From contig MU633581.1 in the NCBI GenBank assembly GCA_026770595.1, forward strand, positions 1 through 47,949: DNA of 47,949 nt, written 5' to 3'. Made by a program: the position numbers and the translations under genes. Under the pieces are notes generated by a model, which did not search any database, was not told where the DNA came from, and saw only the letters and a program-made list of their open reading frames with translations. Source of the DNA: Ochromonadaceae sp. CCMP2298 (lineage: Eukaryota > Sar > Synurophyceae > Ochromonadales > Ochromonadaceae). Of this stretch, positions 10,355 to 21,231 are shown piece after piece; position 1 is the first letter of the stretch; each line of letters begins with the position of its first letter.

Positions 10355-10764
10355 GTCGAGGCAAGGATTGAGTTCAGTGAGCTACAGGAGGGAAGATCCA
10401 CTGCGCAATTCCAGGGGTGTGGCGCGACAGAAAGCTCCAGGAGTAGCTTCCTTTCCTTCTCTGGCCCAGTGGTGTTAACAGACTGCACCCCCCCCGCCGG
10501 GGCGAGTTCTTCAAGATGCCAAGCAAGGGTTTGTGGCGTCGGATTCTCTCCCGTCCAAATTTATGCCGAAACAGAGCGCTAGATTATGCCCATGCGACGG
10601 CATCCATTTGGCCAATAGAATCCCGGCCATTTTTTGAGCGGCTGCAGTGCAATCCTTCCCCATCTCGTCAACCCCACCTTGGACATCGCTCAGTTCGAGC
10701 ACAATTTCTCTTGCTGATAATCAACCCATTCACAACTGGCGTGATATTGTCCTGCACTACCTGG
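10355..10764. promoter_or_regulatory. Shared upstream region of MCTS1 and cytosolic TrpRS
   Basis: 410 bases between divergent starts. A C-run lies at 10488-10497. An in-frame ATG at 10516 could extend TrpRS by 83 residues, but that stretch (rich in R/L/P) does not look like conserved coding sequence and is treated as 5'UTR. No defined promoter motif seen. Confidence 0.45.
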
Positions 10765-12540
10765 ATGAGCTCCTCGACCAATTCCGATCCAACGCCAGTT
10801 GGATCTCCTGAACCCGCCGCAAGAGCAAGCACGCCGCCCAAGGCCGACGTAACGCCAGCATCTCGACCAGTGAAGACTCCCGCACCCTCCTCCGCAGTCA
10901 AAGAAGATTTTATTGAGGCCATAAAAATGATGAGTCTGGAGCCTGAAGATGAGTCCGCGCCTGAAGCTGCAGGAGCGAAGGCGCAAGTCGTCGACCCCTG
11001 GACGGTGGAGAGCGAAGGAGCCATCGATTATGATAGGCTCGTAGAGCAGTTTGGAAGTCAAAGAATTACTGACGAACTCTTAGAACGTATGGAGCGCGTG
11101 ACGGGGAAGCCACTGCATCGCTTCTTGCGCCGTGGGATCTTTTTCTCCCACCGCGACCTCAATGCAATCCTGGATATGTACGAGAAGGGCCAGAAATTCT
11201 ATCTGTACACTGGACGCGGGCCTTCTAGCGAATCTCTCCATCTGGGTCATTTGATCCCGTTCCACTTCACCAAGTGGCTGCAAGACGCTTTCGACTGTCC
11301 TCTGGTCATCCAGCTGACTGATGACGAGAAGTTCCTTTTCAAGCAGGAACTAAAACTAGAAGAGTGCCACAGGTGGGTTTCGAATATTATCACCAATGTA
11401 CATATAGCACCCGATATCAAGGATGATGCAAAGCCACCTGCTCAGGGGTTTAGAGATCGCGTCGTGTGACACAGTCGTCGCACGCGCGCGGTCATTGAAA
11501 CAAATAAAGCATGCTTAAAACCGTATCTGAGATATAACCCACTCTGCTACTGTGCTATCGCAACTGTCTGCAAAACGTCGCGTGACTTTCAATTCTCTTG
11601 GCCTACACATAGGTTGGCGTACGAGAACGTAAAAGACATCATAGCGTGCGGGTTTGATATGAAGAAGACCTTCATCTTCAGCGACCTGGACTACATTCAG
11701 GTATGCTTCACATTCAAACAACTCGCTTTTGCCCACGAAACCAGCCCATGAAACCACTCCTGACCCTCACTACTATCGCACCTACACCCAGCACATGTAC
11801 CCCACGATCTTGAAGATCCAGAAGGTCACGACGTACAATCAGGTGCGGGCCATTTTCGGCTTCACCATGTCAGACAACATCGGAAAGAGCGCCTTCCCTG
11901 CAGTGCAGGCCAGCCCCGCATTCCCCTCTACATTTTCTATCCCCTTTGGTGGCGCAAATCTGCCCTGCTTGATCCCCTGCGCGATCGACCAGGATGCGTA
12001 CTTCAGGATGACGAGGGACGTTGCGCCCAGGTTGGGTTTTATGAAGCCCTCTCTGCTGCACTGCAAGTTCTTCCCACCCCTACAGGGGCGGGGGGGGAAG
12101 ATGAGCGGGTCTATGGCTAACACGGCCGTTTACGTTACTGACACGCCCAAGCAGGTTAGGCACTTTCGAAAGTTGTCGGTGACCGCACCGTACCTCTCTA
12201 ACCTCTGACGTTTCCTTCAAATTCGATCCTCCAGATCAAGGACAAGATCAACAAGCACGCCTTCAGCGGAGGGCAGGAGACTCTAGAGCTGCAGAGAGAG
12301 CTCGGGGCTAATGTTGATGTGGACGTGTGCTGCGAGTGGTTGACTTTTTTCATGGAGGATGACGAGCGCCTGGCTCTGATTCGGAAGGACTATGCGTCCG
12401 GGGCGATGCTGACTGGCGAGGTGAAGAAGGAGCTTATTGACATATTGCAGGGTATGGTGAAGGAGCACCAAGACAAGCGCGTGCTCGTTACACCAGAGGT
12501 TATTCAGCAATATATGAGCGTCCGGCCGCTGGAGTATTAA
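10765..12540 (+). CDS. WARS1: Cytosolic tryptophanyl-tRNA synthetase
   Basis: Eukaryotic-type class I synthetase that charges tRNA-Trp in the cytosol. Exons 10765-11372, 11613-11700, 11792-12154 and 12235-12540 join in phase to 454 residues. Landmarks: [20 protein letters not shown], the HIGH-like [48 protein letters not shown] across exon 2, [20 protein letters not shown], the KMSKS-class motif KMSGS, and [13 protein letters not shown] near the C-terminus. The N-terminal 100 residues are Pro/Ser/Thr-rich and acidic. Start: first ATG that does not run through 5'UTR-like sequence; an ATG at 10516 is in frame. Divergent partner of MCTS1. Confidence 0.95.
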
Positions 12541-12824
12541 TCTCACCATGTCGCTTCTCTGTCGAGTATACCGGAGGTCGCGAGTGGCAAAGTACGGGTG
12601 TGAATTGAACTACCTAGATTCTAGTTAACATTGTAATAAAACGAATTGCTCAGACGATAGTTTCAGGTTGCTCGGGACCCCTATCCCGCGCTTTCAGCAT
12701 TGAATCAAGAAAGTTTGTCCTCCTGCACGGGGCGTGCATAGCGGGATACGTCAATATTTATCAACATCATTACTTTACATATGAACGAACATCAAAGGTG
12801 CATTTGGGCATGTAGAGTTCAAAA
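12541..12824. other. Convergent 3' region between TrpRS and PACRG
   Basis: 284 bases between two converging stop codons. AATAAA is present on the plus strand at about 12635 (GTAATAAAACG) and could serve the TrpRS transcript. Nothing else recognised. Confidence 0.4.
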
Positions 12825-14088
12825 TCACTTTCGTTCTTTGTACTCTTTCTGTTCTTGCAGTCGCTTGATGCCATGAGCATCTTTTCGCTCCAGACAAGAT
12901 TCGTCTGAGTAGGATTGTGGAGTTGGGAGAGTGGAGTGTGGGACGTGAGCAGGTGAGCAGGTGAGTGGAACGTGGGTGAAAATGTGTAAGTGTTGTGGTA
13001 GTGCGGTTTGTGGTCTTACATAGTGGTATGGAGAATTTGATAGATCTCAGTGCTGTGGGACCTCCGAACTCCTCCATGAGCTCAAGGACCTTCCGAATCT
13101 ATTCCAAGGGGATATAAAGAGAGGAGGGATGTGTTAGAGCGGATTCCCTATGCGTCATGTTGGATGGAATGTGTCGAGCGGGACGTACCTCTTCCCCGAT
13201 GTCGTCGTACTTGCGCTGCCCGTAGTCGATCGAGTCCCCTATGTTCTTGTTGATGTCCAAGAACATCGCAATAGGCGCCAAGAACTGCTTTCCATAGGGC
13301 ATCAGAACTAGCCCCACCTCTGCGTTACATGTGATTAGCTGCTGCAGCGATTTCAAGGACCAGAGCAAGATCTCTACGTCGAACTTGCCCAGGGCGTTGC
13401 GCAGAGGCCGCACCAGATGGGGAATGATCGGTGTGATGCGCTCCGGGTGGCCGCGTGATGCGTACAGCATGTCCTCAATACCCTGGCAGGCGATGAAGGT
13501 TATGATCTTATCCTTGCACTGCAGGCCATCGAAGAAGAGCGGCAGGTAGTACTCGTAGTCAAGGTTCTCCAGGGGGCTGGCCCAGCTCAAGTACTTCCCG
13601 CTGACACCGTGCTCGATGGTGCACGGCAGCTCTCCCCGAATATACCGGTTTGGCAGCATCGACGGAGGAATTGGAATGCTGGGGAACTTTCTCCCCGCGT
13701 GGCGCTCCGCGAGGCGCAGCGCCTTGGTTTCCTTAGCGCGAATCTTATCCTTAACAGTCGCCCGCCCCTCCGTGTTTATCCTCTGATTCGTGCGGATTCT
13801 TATTATATTTGCATTCACAACCGCCTCTGGCTCGATAGCGTACGGATTGTAAGTGTTATTCCTCGGGAGCGCTTTGCAAGTACGCGGAGGAATTCGCAAG
13901 TCTGCTACGCTTACGCCGAACGACGTCATTGCGACCTGTTCCGGGTTCAAAGCGCCAGGCCTCATTGCCGCTTTCTTGTCGAGAATATCCCCGTAGCGAT
14001 TTATTCTGACATCTGCTACCTTGAGCTGCTCCTCTAGCAGTTTCTTTTGGAGCTTGAGCTCCAATATACCTTTGTTCAGTTGCGACAT
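12825..14088 (-). CDS. PACRG: PACRG-like ciliary microtubule inner protein
   Basis: PACRG sits at the inner junction of axonemal doublet microtubules. Exons 14088-13189, 13098-13020 and 12904-12825 join in phase to about 352 residues. The conserved core includes LPCTIEHGVSGKYLSW, LDYEYYLPLFFDGLQCKD, ACQGIEDML, IIPHLVRPLRNAL, SIDYGQRKYDDIGEE, then across the last two junctions GGPTALRSIKFSIPLYESCL. The final exon was recovered because the two-base phase regenerates the family's YESCL ending. The N-terminal 160 residues are basic and coiled-coil-like, and the PACRG N-terminus varies between homologues. Start 14088 (MSQLNKG) is preferred; an in-frame ATG at 14241 would add 51 poorly conserved-looking residues. 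Implies a flagellate stage. Confidence 0.92.
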
Positions 14089-14589
14089 ACCTCTGGTCGA
14101 CTCCTTGCACGACTGCCGCTCAAGAGAGTGGAGCACGCAGACCAAACAGCTTTCTACAGAGGCGTGAATTCGCCGCTGCTGAGCTGAAAGTAAGTGGCGA
14201 GAGCTCCGTCTTGCCCCCAGTCTGCCAGTATCCATCCCCACACCTCCAGAATCCAGAGCGAAGCCGAGTTTGGCGAGGCTCTTTCTTCATTTTTTTTGCA
14301 AAACGAAACCGTTACAGATTTGCTCTGCTGAGCAAATCCGCCGTGATGAGGCTTTTTGGAAGTCCATCCGCCTCCCAAGAAACCTTGAGCTCTTGGTTGG
14401 TCTCTCTCTCTGCTGTCCTCTGCCCTGGCATCGTCTCTGCTGCGACTGTCTTCTTCTGCGAGTTGCGAGTCACAGTGGGTTTGCCAACCGCGCTGACATC
14501 GATCTGGAGCGGGTGGGTCAAACTACCGTGGTAGGGCTACCTGGAGATTGGCCGATCTACAAAACTTCGTGCATGGACCACTGTGCGAT
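14089..14589. promoter_or_regulatory. Shared upstream region of PACRG and the membrane coiled-coil gene
   Basis: 501 bases between divergent starts. No gene seen. T-runs occur near 14280-14300 and pyrimidine-rich stretches around 14395-14425. ORFs here are open on both strands but show no family resemblance. Confidence 0.4.
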
Positions 14590-16053
14590 ATGTTCCTCCG
14601 TATGCGAACCAACACGAGGGCCCTCTGGAATCTGAGTAGGCGATGGTCTACGAATCCCGCCGAACCTCCGAAGAAGAGTACAGAAACACCTAGTGAGGTA
14701 AGCGCAGATCTGGCTGTTCGCAAGTCCCCCACTCAAATTATTGACCCATGATATGTCTCTCCTGCATTCTACCACCTTGCTGATAGAAACTGCGATGGAC
14801 AAGACTGCAGACCTTTGGCCCACTGGTGGGATTTCCTCTCGTGCTAACTATAGTCGTAGTGACCGATATCGTCAACAACCGTTACCACCGCGATGTCCTA
14901 GAGCAGTACGCTCCGTCATTTGGTGAGTTTCATTTGCCTCAACCGAGCGGCCTCACTCTCAACACATTATTCTCACATTATGTGCTTTCTCTTATCCAAT
15001 AGTGCAATTCGTCAGGAAACATCACGGGTTCGTGGAGGAAGATCCAGTCGAGATGGCCAGAGTGAAGTACGTCCTTGAGCAAGAACAGAAATGTAAGACG
15101 CTCCATATACCCCAGGCCAATGTGCCTCTCCAGCGCTACTTGACACCCGATCTTAACAACTTGATCTTTCACTTACAGCGGTGGATGCCACCATACGCTT
15201 GAGCACGGGACTGGAGCTGAGACTGGAAGGCTTGGATGCCTCGTTGCCTATGGGAAAACTGGCTGCGTTGGTTGAGGAGAAGTTGAATGACGCCGGCGAA
15301 GGCGGCTCACTCAGCGAAGTCCTTCCATCTCTGACATTCCTTGATGGAGATGACCGTGAGAGCGCAGACGAAGGTTATGCAGCGTCTAGTTCTGCGCGCA
15401 ATGCGGGCTACCGGCCCGTGTCAAACTTAGGGGAAAGTACTGTCACAATCTCTCCATGGCAGAGCTCTATTTGGTCAGGCTCTCCGGTGCAATCGCAGCT
15501 GAAAAGCTATGGTCGCCACAAAGATGTGAATAAGGATGTGGTGCTGATCAGATACAATAATTTCATCATGGATCTTCTCGAAGGACTGCAGGTGTATGCA
15601 AAGCACGGCTCTCAACTACTGCCGATCAAGAACGCTGTAAGTGACGTTGTTTTGGGCAGACGCTGTCATCTCTTATCCCCCACTGATCATCACATCCCGT
15701 CACACCTCATCGTTAGGACACTACGGGACAGGCCAAACCACGACGCGCAGTACAGCGGAGCAAGTACATTCCCCGGCAAATAACGAGTGCTGAGTCAAAC
15801 AAGATCTCTGCGGTGGAGGTGGGTTGTTTTCTCGCTTCTTGGCCACTGTTGCTTCGTTCTTTAACTCTTTACATGCACGCCCCGTTCTTCTCCGCAGCGC
15901 ATAAGCTCTCTAGAGTTCGACATCAAACGCCTGGAAGAAGAAAAGCGCGAAGGGACCAGAGAAATCGACTCTATCGATAGCGATATTCAATCAAAGCGAG
16001 CCGAGATTACTGGATTGCGAAGGCAATACCTCAACTATTTTTACTATTTCTGA
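14590..16053 (+). CDS. Unknown protein: predicted mitochondrial presequence, one membrane segment, C-terminal coiled coil
   Basis: Not recognised. Six exons (14590-14697, 14787-14922, 15003-15092, 15179-15636, 15717-15818, 15898-16053) join in phase at GT-AG sites to 349 residues. Residues 1-25 are Arg-rich without acids (MFLRMRTNTRALWNLSRRWS), typical of a mitochondrial presequence. A hydrophobic span follows at about residues 47-64 (GPLVGFPLVLTIVVV). Then YAPSFVQFVRKHHGFVEED looks like a conserved post-membrane block. The middle is low-complexity (Ser/Gly-rich) around a DVVLIRYNNFIMDLLEG block. The last 50 residues are a charged coiled coil (KRLEEEKREG, SIDSDIQSKRAEI) ending YLNYFYYF. The unbroken splicing phase over five introns is the main evidence that it is real. 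A mitochondrial inner-membrane location is inferred. Confidence 0.78.
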
Positions 16054-16261
16054 AACTAAAATGTTCGTTGAATACATTAACCTGAAAGTGTGACGCTATA
16101 GTTTCTCGCCGCCATCAAGGGATGCATTAAGTAAAGTAATGCTATGTATGTACACAGGAACCGCAAGCCCAAGGCCCTACGTTACCCTGATTGTGCCCTA
16201 ATGTGTTTAAGTGCCTGCCATTCCTGCGGTCAGGCCGGCGCAGTCCATGACGAAAAAATGC

Positions 16262-16766
16262 TTACATCTTCTTGATAGCCATCTCCTGCGCCTCCTTCAT
16301 AAGCTTATCGTACAGTTCCATCTCGGCAAAAGAGTCCTTCGGTGTTACAAGAATGCAGGAAGTGGGTCTCTTCGTAGACGCGGCGGCTCCGAGGTCGGTC
16401 TTGCTCGGCACATAAAAGTATGGGATCTGACGGTCCTCGCACATGATTGGTAGATGGACCACAACGTCAATCGGGCTGATATCGCCTGCTATAATGCAAA
16501 ACCCCTTGCTTCCCTTGCGCAAAGCCTTGACCACCTCCTTCACTCCGCGGCGCACAAACTTCGCCGCCGAGGCTTTCTTAACCAGCTTGTGCAGCTTCTT
16601 CGTGGTTTTCTTTGATGCCATGGGCTGGGCAATTTTGCTCACGAACTTGATCTGAGTGAGTGTGAGAGCAAGGGAGGATGCTTGATTAGAGACCCGAAAC
16701 GAGTGAGTTTGCGTCCGCGCCGGGGCCTACCTTCTCGTCGTAGGAGTCGTTGTCTTCGTCCGCCAT
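16262..16766 (-). CDS. NHP2: NHP2, L7Ae-family subunit of H/ACA snoRNP
   Basis: Core protein of the pseudouridylation snoRNPs in the nucleolus. Two exons, 16766-16731 (MADEDNDSYDEK) and 16651-16262, give 141 residues, close to the usual 150. The L7Ae fold is clear: KKLHKLVKKASAAKFVRRG, VKALRKGSKGFCIIAGDISP (the RNA-binding GDISP type), HLPIMCEDRQIPYFYVPSK, LGAAASTKRPTSCILV. The acidic N-terminus and KKASAAKFVRRGVKEV fit NHP2 better than SNU13 or ribosomal eL8. Divergent from CDP-diacylglycerol synthase. Confidence 0.93.
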
Positions 16767-17158
16767 TGTCTCTGGGTGCTGTTGCGCTGCGGATAAGTGG
16801 AAGGGGAATTTCTCGTCGAAAGGCGAGTGGGAGGCTGGTGACCTGACGATTGTGGCGTGATGGATTCTCTAGGTTCGTTGCAGCAAGGGATGGGAGCAAA
16901 GCCTGGAAAGCGGCTTGGGTGGCTCGGCAGAGGTCCCGTAAGTTACAGCAGGTCCCTGTTTGGATATGGGAATCGCTCATTTCGGGATGTTGGGAATTCA
17001 AGATCGTGATTTTCCGCGACTTCGTCTCTTCATCATCATCTCCCCCTTTCAAAGGGGGAGCGATGGAGCTTGATGCTGGCTGCAGTTGACCGCCCTCAGC
17101 AGAAGTCGGACGCTCTCTGAGTTCCTTTGTCAGTGCACCGCGCACGCGCCGTTGAACC
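16767..17158. promoter_or_regulatory. Shared NHP2/CDS upstream region with a perfect palindrome
   Basis: 392 bases between divergent ATGs. At 17040-17060 lies an inverted repeat with 10-base arms, CTCCCCCTTT and AAAGGGGGAG, around a single C. It lies roughly 100 bases upstream of the CDS start codon and could be a binding site for a dimeric factor or part of the 5'UTR. Confidence 0.5.
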
Positions 17159-18660
17159 ATGAGCAAAAGGAAGAATACAGCTGCCGTGCGCAGCCCCGAG
17201 CGGAGTGCTAGCTTCTCCGCCGGCCTCAGCGAATCCGAGGAAGAGCTCGAGAAAGTTGGAGATTCCGAGAAGCCAAAAGAACCTGTGACGCTGGAGAAAG
17301 TCGCCATCAGAAGCGCAACTGCAGTATTCATGTTCTCACTCTACCTTTTTCTGATCAGCTGCGGACACTTGTACTGCATAGTAGCTGTCATGATTGTGCA
17401 GGTGAGAGGAATTGGTCGCTGCGCAGGCTACTATATTGACAAACAGCTAACCCAATCCTCTGTTCACTCCACCTAGGTGCAACTGTACAAGGAGGTCGTG
17501 AACGTTCGCTACGTGGCCACCAGGGAGCAGTCCATGCCCTGGTTCCGCACCCTGCAGTGGTCCTGGTTCACAGTCGCTATGGTCTATGTGTGTAAGTTTG
17601 ATCAATACTCGCGCTTTTGATGATCCTGACTGAATCTGGATTGCCTCTTTTTCACCCAGATGGCGAATCTCTGCACAAGTTCGCGGAGGAGCATCACTCC
17701 GCCAGGCACCTGCTGGAGTACACGAAAAACCTCAGCTACGTCGTATACGGGATGTACTGGACCACCTTCGTGGCGTCTGTTTTGACCCTGAGACCTGGGA
17801 TGATTCGATTCCAGCTGGGGCAGCACATGTGGTCGATAGTGACCGTGCTGCTGGTCGTCTTCCAGTCGAAGTTCTTCGCCACCAACACGCTCAATGGCCT
17901 CTTCTGGTTCTTCTTCCCATTCGTCACAGTCATCTCCAACGACGTGTCTGCCTACTTTGTGGGAATAACCTTAGGTCGCAAGATCATCAAAGCCCCATTC
18001 CTAGCCCTATCGCCGAACAAAACGTGGGAAGGCTTTATCGGCGCCTGCATCTGCTGCCTGCTGTTCTCCTTCAGCCTGCCCGCCGTTCTTGCCCAGTTCA
18101 CCTGGCTTATCTGCCCAGCTGACGGCTTGTATGTCTGGCCCTTCCCTCCCGCACTGCAGTGCATACCAGACCCAGTGTTCGTCCTCACTACAGTGGATTT
18201 GCCAGTATTCGGCCCGACGCTTCTGTACCCCATCCAGCTCCACGGGTTGGCCTTCGGTCTATTCGCCTCTCTAGTGGCACCCTTCGGAGGCTTCTTCGCC
18301 AGCGCCATCAAGCGCGCCTACCGCAAAAAGGACTTTGACAGTTTCATGCCAGGGCATGGGGGCATGATGGATCGCATGGACTGCCAAATGCTCATGAACT
18401 CCTTCACAGCCTTCTACTACACCTCCTTCATCGCCAGTAGGGCGAAGACGGTGGACCTCATACTGTTCAAAATCTCCCAGATGACGGCAGACAAGCAACT
18501 TCTGCTGTGGAACGAGGTGAGATTTTGTGTATTTCACGCCCCCAAAGCATTTCACGCCCCCTCTCTCAGCAGTCACTAACTTCTGCATCTCTCGTTATTC
18601 TATTCGCTACTCCGCTACTACCTCCCACAGCTCGGCAAACAGCTAGGCCAGTTGCGATGA
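17159..18660 (+). CDS. Phosphatidate cytidylyltransferase (CDP-diacylglycerol synthase)
   Basis: Makes CDP-diacylglycerol from phosphatidic acid and CTP, the precursor of phosphatidylinositol and phosphatidylglycerol, in the ER. Exons 17159-17401, 17477-17591, 17660-18516 and 18631-18660 join in phase to 414 residues. The family signature is complete: SAIKRAYRKKDFDSFMPGHG followed by GMMDRMD. Upstream conserved blocks include SNDVSAYFVGITLGRK and LSPNKTWEGFIGA. Several hydrophobic membrane spans (about residues 60-82, 110-125, 155-230, 240-265, 290-310) fit a polytopic eukaryotic CDS. The last exon encodes only nine residues (LGKQLGQLR). Confidence 0.96.
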
Positions 18661-18850
18661 AACGGCTGAGCTAGTGTAAATAGTCTTTTTGGATAAATAC
18701 ATATATTTCTTAGTTAACAGCTCGGTTCATGGGTGCCATGGATATTTAACAGTGAGCACCGTAAGGATTCGTATGGCGTAACAGATCCACCACACTACGG
18801 ATTAAAACAAGTCACAGCGTGTGAATTCAGTGTTTTCCATTTTCCAGCTT
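18661..18850. other. Convergent 3' region between CDS and AAT
   Basis: 190 bases, AT-rich, with GGATAAATACATATAT near 18692 as a possible polyadenylation context. Nothing else seen. Confidence 0.35.
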
Positions 18851-20437
18851 TTAGAGGACGGCAATGACTGACTGGGAGAGGTAGTCAATGTTCTTGGTGT
18901 TGATGCCGGCCATCGAGAAGCGCCCATCGTCAGTGCAGTAGATGTGGAACTCCTCGCGCAGCCGCAGGACCTGCTCCGGGCTGAGGCCTGTGAAGCAGAA
19001 CATACCGATCTGGTCCGTGACGTGGTTCCAGGGCAGAGAGCTGCCCGCTTCCAGCTTCGACCGCAGCAAGGTGCGCATTTCCAGGATCCTGTCGGCCATG
19101 CCCTTGCATTCGACGTACCACTGCGCCTTGAGCTCTGGGTCCGTCAGCACCTCAGCGACGATGCGCGCTCCGTGGATGGGCGGGTTCGAGTACATCGCAC
19201 GGACGATCAATTTTATTTGGCTGGTCACTTTCTGAGCCTCCTCGGTGTCGCTGCACACGACCGAGAAGCAGCCGACTCGCTCTCCGTAGAGGCCGAAGTT
19301 CTGTGTGCGAAATGGGGACGACGCGGTGAGCTACGTATGGGGAATAGAGAGAGTAATTCCAGACTTACCTTTGCGAATGATTGACTGAGCATAATGAAAT
19401 GACCATCGTCGATGAACTTGCGGAGCGAGTACGCATCCGCCTCGGCGTCTCCGCTGGCGAATCCCTGGTAGGCGCAGTCGAAGAAGACAATGTGCTTCTT
19501 CTGCTTCATCAGGATCGACAGCTCGTCCCACTGAGCGGGTGTGGGATCACATCCGGTGGGGTTGTGCGCGCAGGAGTGCAGCATGAAGAGGGAGCCGTCT
19601 TCGGCGCTCATTATGTCGCTCTTCATGCCGCTGAAGTCGACCGTCTTCGAGGCCGCGTCGTAGTACTTGTAGTACACTGGCTCCAGCCCGCAGTTGCGGA
19701 ATATCGCCAAGTGGTTGCCCCAGGTAGGGTTGGGGATGTGGATCTTCATCGCGCCGAAGAAGGTCTTCACAAACTCGCCGGCGAGTCTGCAGCCGCCGGT
19801 GCCGGAGATGGACTGGGCGGCGGCGATGCGGTTTGACTGGATGGGCTCGCTGTTCTCGCCGTACGCGAACTCCAGCGCCACCTTCACAAACGCAGGAACG
19901 CCGGTGATACCGGTGTACCTACGTAGGTGGGAAGCATGAGTGGTGCGTTAGAGATGGAAAAGGAGATTGCGGGTCGGCGTAGGTGCAAATTTGCGTCGCT
20001 CAGTAGTAGAAATAGAAATTGTAATCACTAAGGATCATACATCTCATGTAGAAAAAGAATCATCGGGACGGGTAAGAATGGGGAAAGAGAGAGAACCGAG
20101 CAAACTTACTCGTGTCCCATCGCCTTGCTCATAATGCGGGCCTCGGCCTCCTTGATGGACTTGAGCACGAAGGGTTTCCCGTCGTCGTCTCTGTAAGCGC
20201 CGACGCCGAGGCTGATCTTCTGGGGAAAGGTATCAGCATTGAACTTCTCGTTCAGTCCTGAAGAAAGGAGGCGCAAAGAGCAAACAGTGTTAGAGTTCTG
20301 GCCTTCAAATCGTTCTCACAAGAGAATCCTAACTCACCCAAAATCTTGTCCGGAGGCGCCATGGGAAGGTGGCTCCACGTGGAGAACGCGCGACCGCCAG
20401 CAGCGCTGGCTTTGCCCGCTCTGAGAAACGCCGACAT
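18851..20437 (-). CDS. GOT2: Aspartate aminotransferase, mitochondrial type
   Basis: PLP-dependent transamination of aspartate and 2-oxoglutarate. Exons 20437-20338, 20257-20110, 19918-19369 and 19300-18851 join in phase to 415 residues. The N-terminus is an Ala/Arg/Ser-rich mitochondrial-type presequence (MSAFLRAGKASAAGGRAFST). Landmarks: KISLGVGAYRDDDGKP, YTGITGVPAF, SGTGGCRLAGEF, NPTWGNH, HNPTGCDPT, FFDCAYQGFASG, then the PLP lysine in SQSFAK at the end of exon 3 (residue 266), continuing NFGLYGERVG in exon 4. Both PLP- and substrate-binding motifs are intact, and the mature length fits the family. Divergent from the complex III subunit gene. Confidence 0.96.
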
Positions 20438-21231
20438 GGCAGAGGGCCTCTACACACGAAGTGCTATGCTGTTGCATATGCGCGGTAATTGCATCGAGGT
20501 AGGGTTGAATTTTAGAATTTCCAAGCCTCCATTTTTTCGCAGCGGAGGGAGGGTGGGTGGTTTCGGCATGTGTTCAGATACATGCGCTTTCTTACCAAAA
20601 AATATGGTGATACAGACGCCAATTTTTGCGGATATATTTGCTCCCAAAAACCTGTTGGGAACCGCCCGAAGCTGGACCAAATATATATATATGGCATGCC
20701 GTTGCTTTTTCCAAAAGCACAGCCAAGTGCGCCAAAGTATCAACATTTGAACATCATTTTGAGGATATAAATTGATGTAAATTCCATTTATAAGATAAAT
20801 TTATCACGGTAACATAGCATTTGCACATTTTAATTGATAGTCTATGATGGTTAGGGCATAGAATATACCTGCTCCACCTAGAGAAATATATCTAATTTTC
20901 AACCATCATAGACTATATAAAAAGATGTACAAATATTATATTACTGTGATAAGTTTATCATATAAATGGTAATAACATCAAAATTCATCCTTTATATGGT
21001 GTTCTAATGTCGATAGTTGGCGTACTTGGCTGCGTTTTTGCAAAAAAGCAACGGGTGCCATTTTTGCAGCGGGTGCCATTTTTGTTCCAGCTTTCGCCCC
21101 CTCGTTTTGGGAAGGGGCTCGATCGAGAGGGCTCCAGCTCTGCTGGGATGGGATCCTGATCTGATCTGCCCCGCCGCCTCCTACATTCCATAGTCAGTCC
21201 AGTTTCTCCTTTCCCTCGTATCTCCACGACC
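20438..21231. promoter_or_regulatory. Divergent upstream region of AAT and UQCRB, largely occupied by a foldback element
   Basis: 794 bases with no supported gene. The base composition shifts sharply to AT-rich between about 20560 and 21060 compared with flanking genes. The part nearest UQCRB (21115-21231) is pyrimidine-rich and is the likely UQCRB promoter/5'UTR. Confidence 0.5.
20640..21114. repeat. Imperfect foldback inverted repeat (MITE-like or hairpin element)
   Basis: Left arm about 20664-20852 is the reverse complement, with mismatches and small gaps, of right arm about 20901-21099, around a 48-base loop. The innermost 16 bases match exactly (ATAGTCTATGATGGTT at 20837-20852 against AACCATCATAGACTAT at 20901-20916). 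Further out, GCCAAGTGCGCCAA near 20722 pairs with the complement of TTGGCGTACTTGGC near 21017, and GAAGCTGGA near 20669 with TTCCAGCTTTC near 21085. Weaker pairing continues to about 20640 and 21114. The right arm has a short internal duplication (CGGGTGCCATTTTTG twice, 21052-21082). No ORF or transposase and no obvious target-site duplication. Confidence 0.85.
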
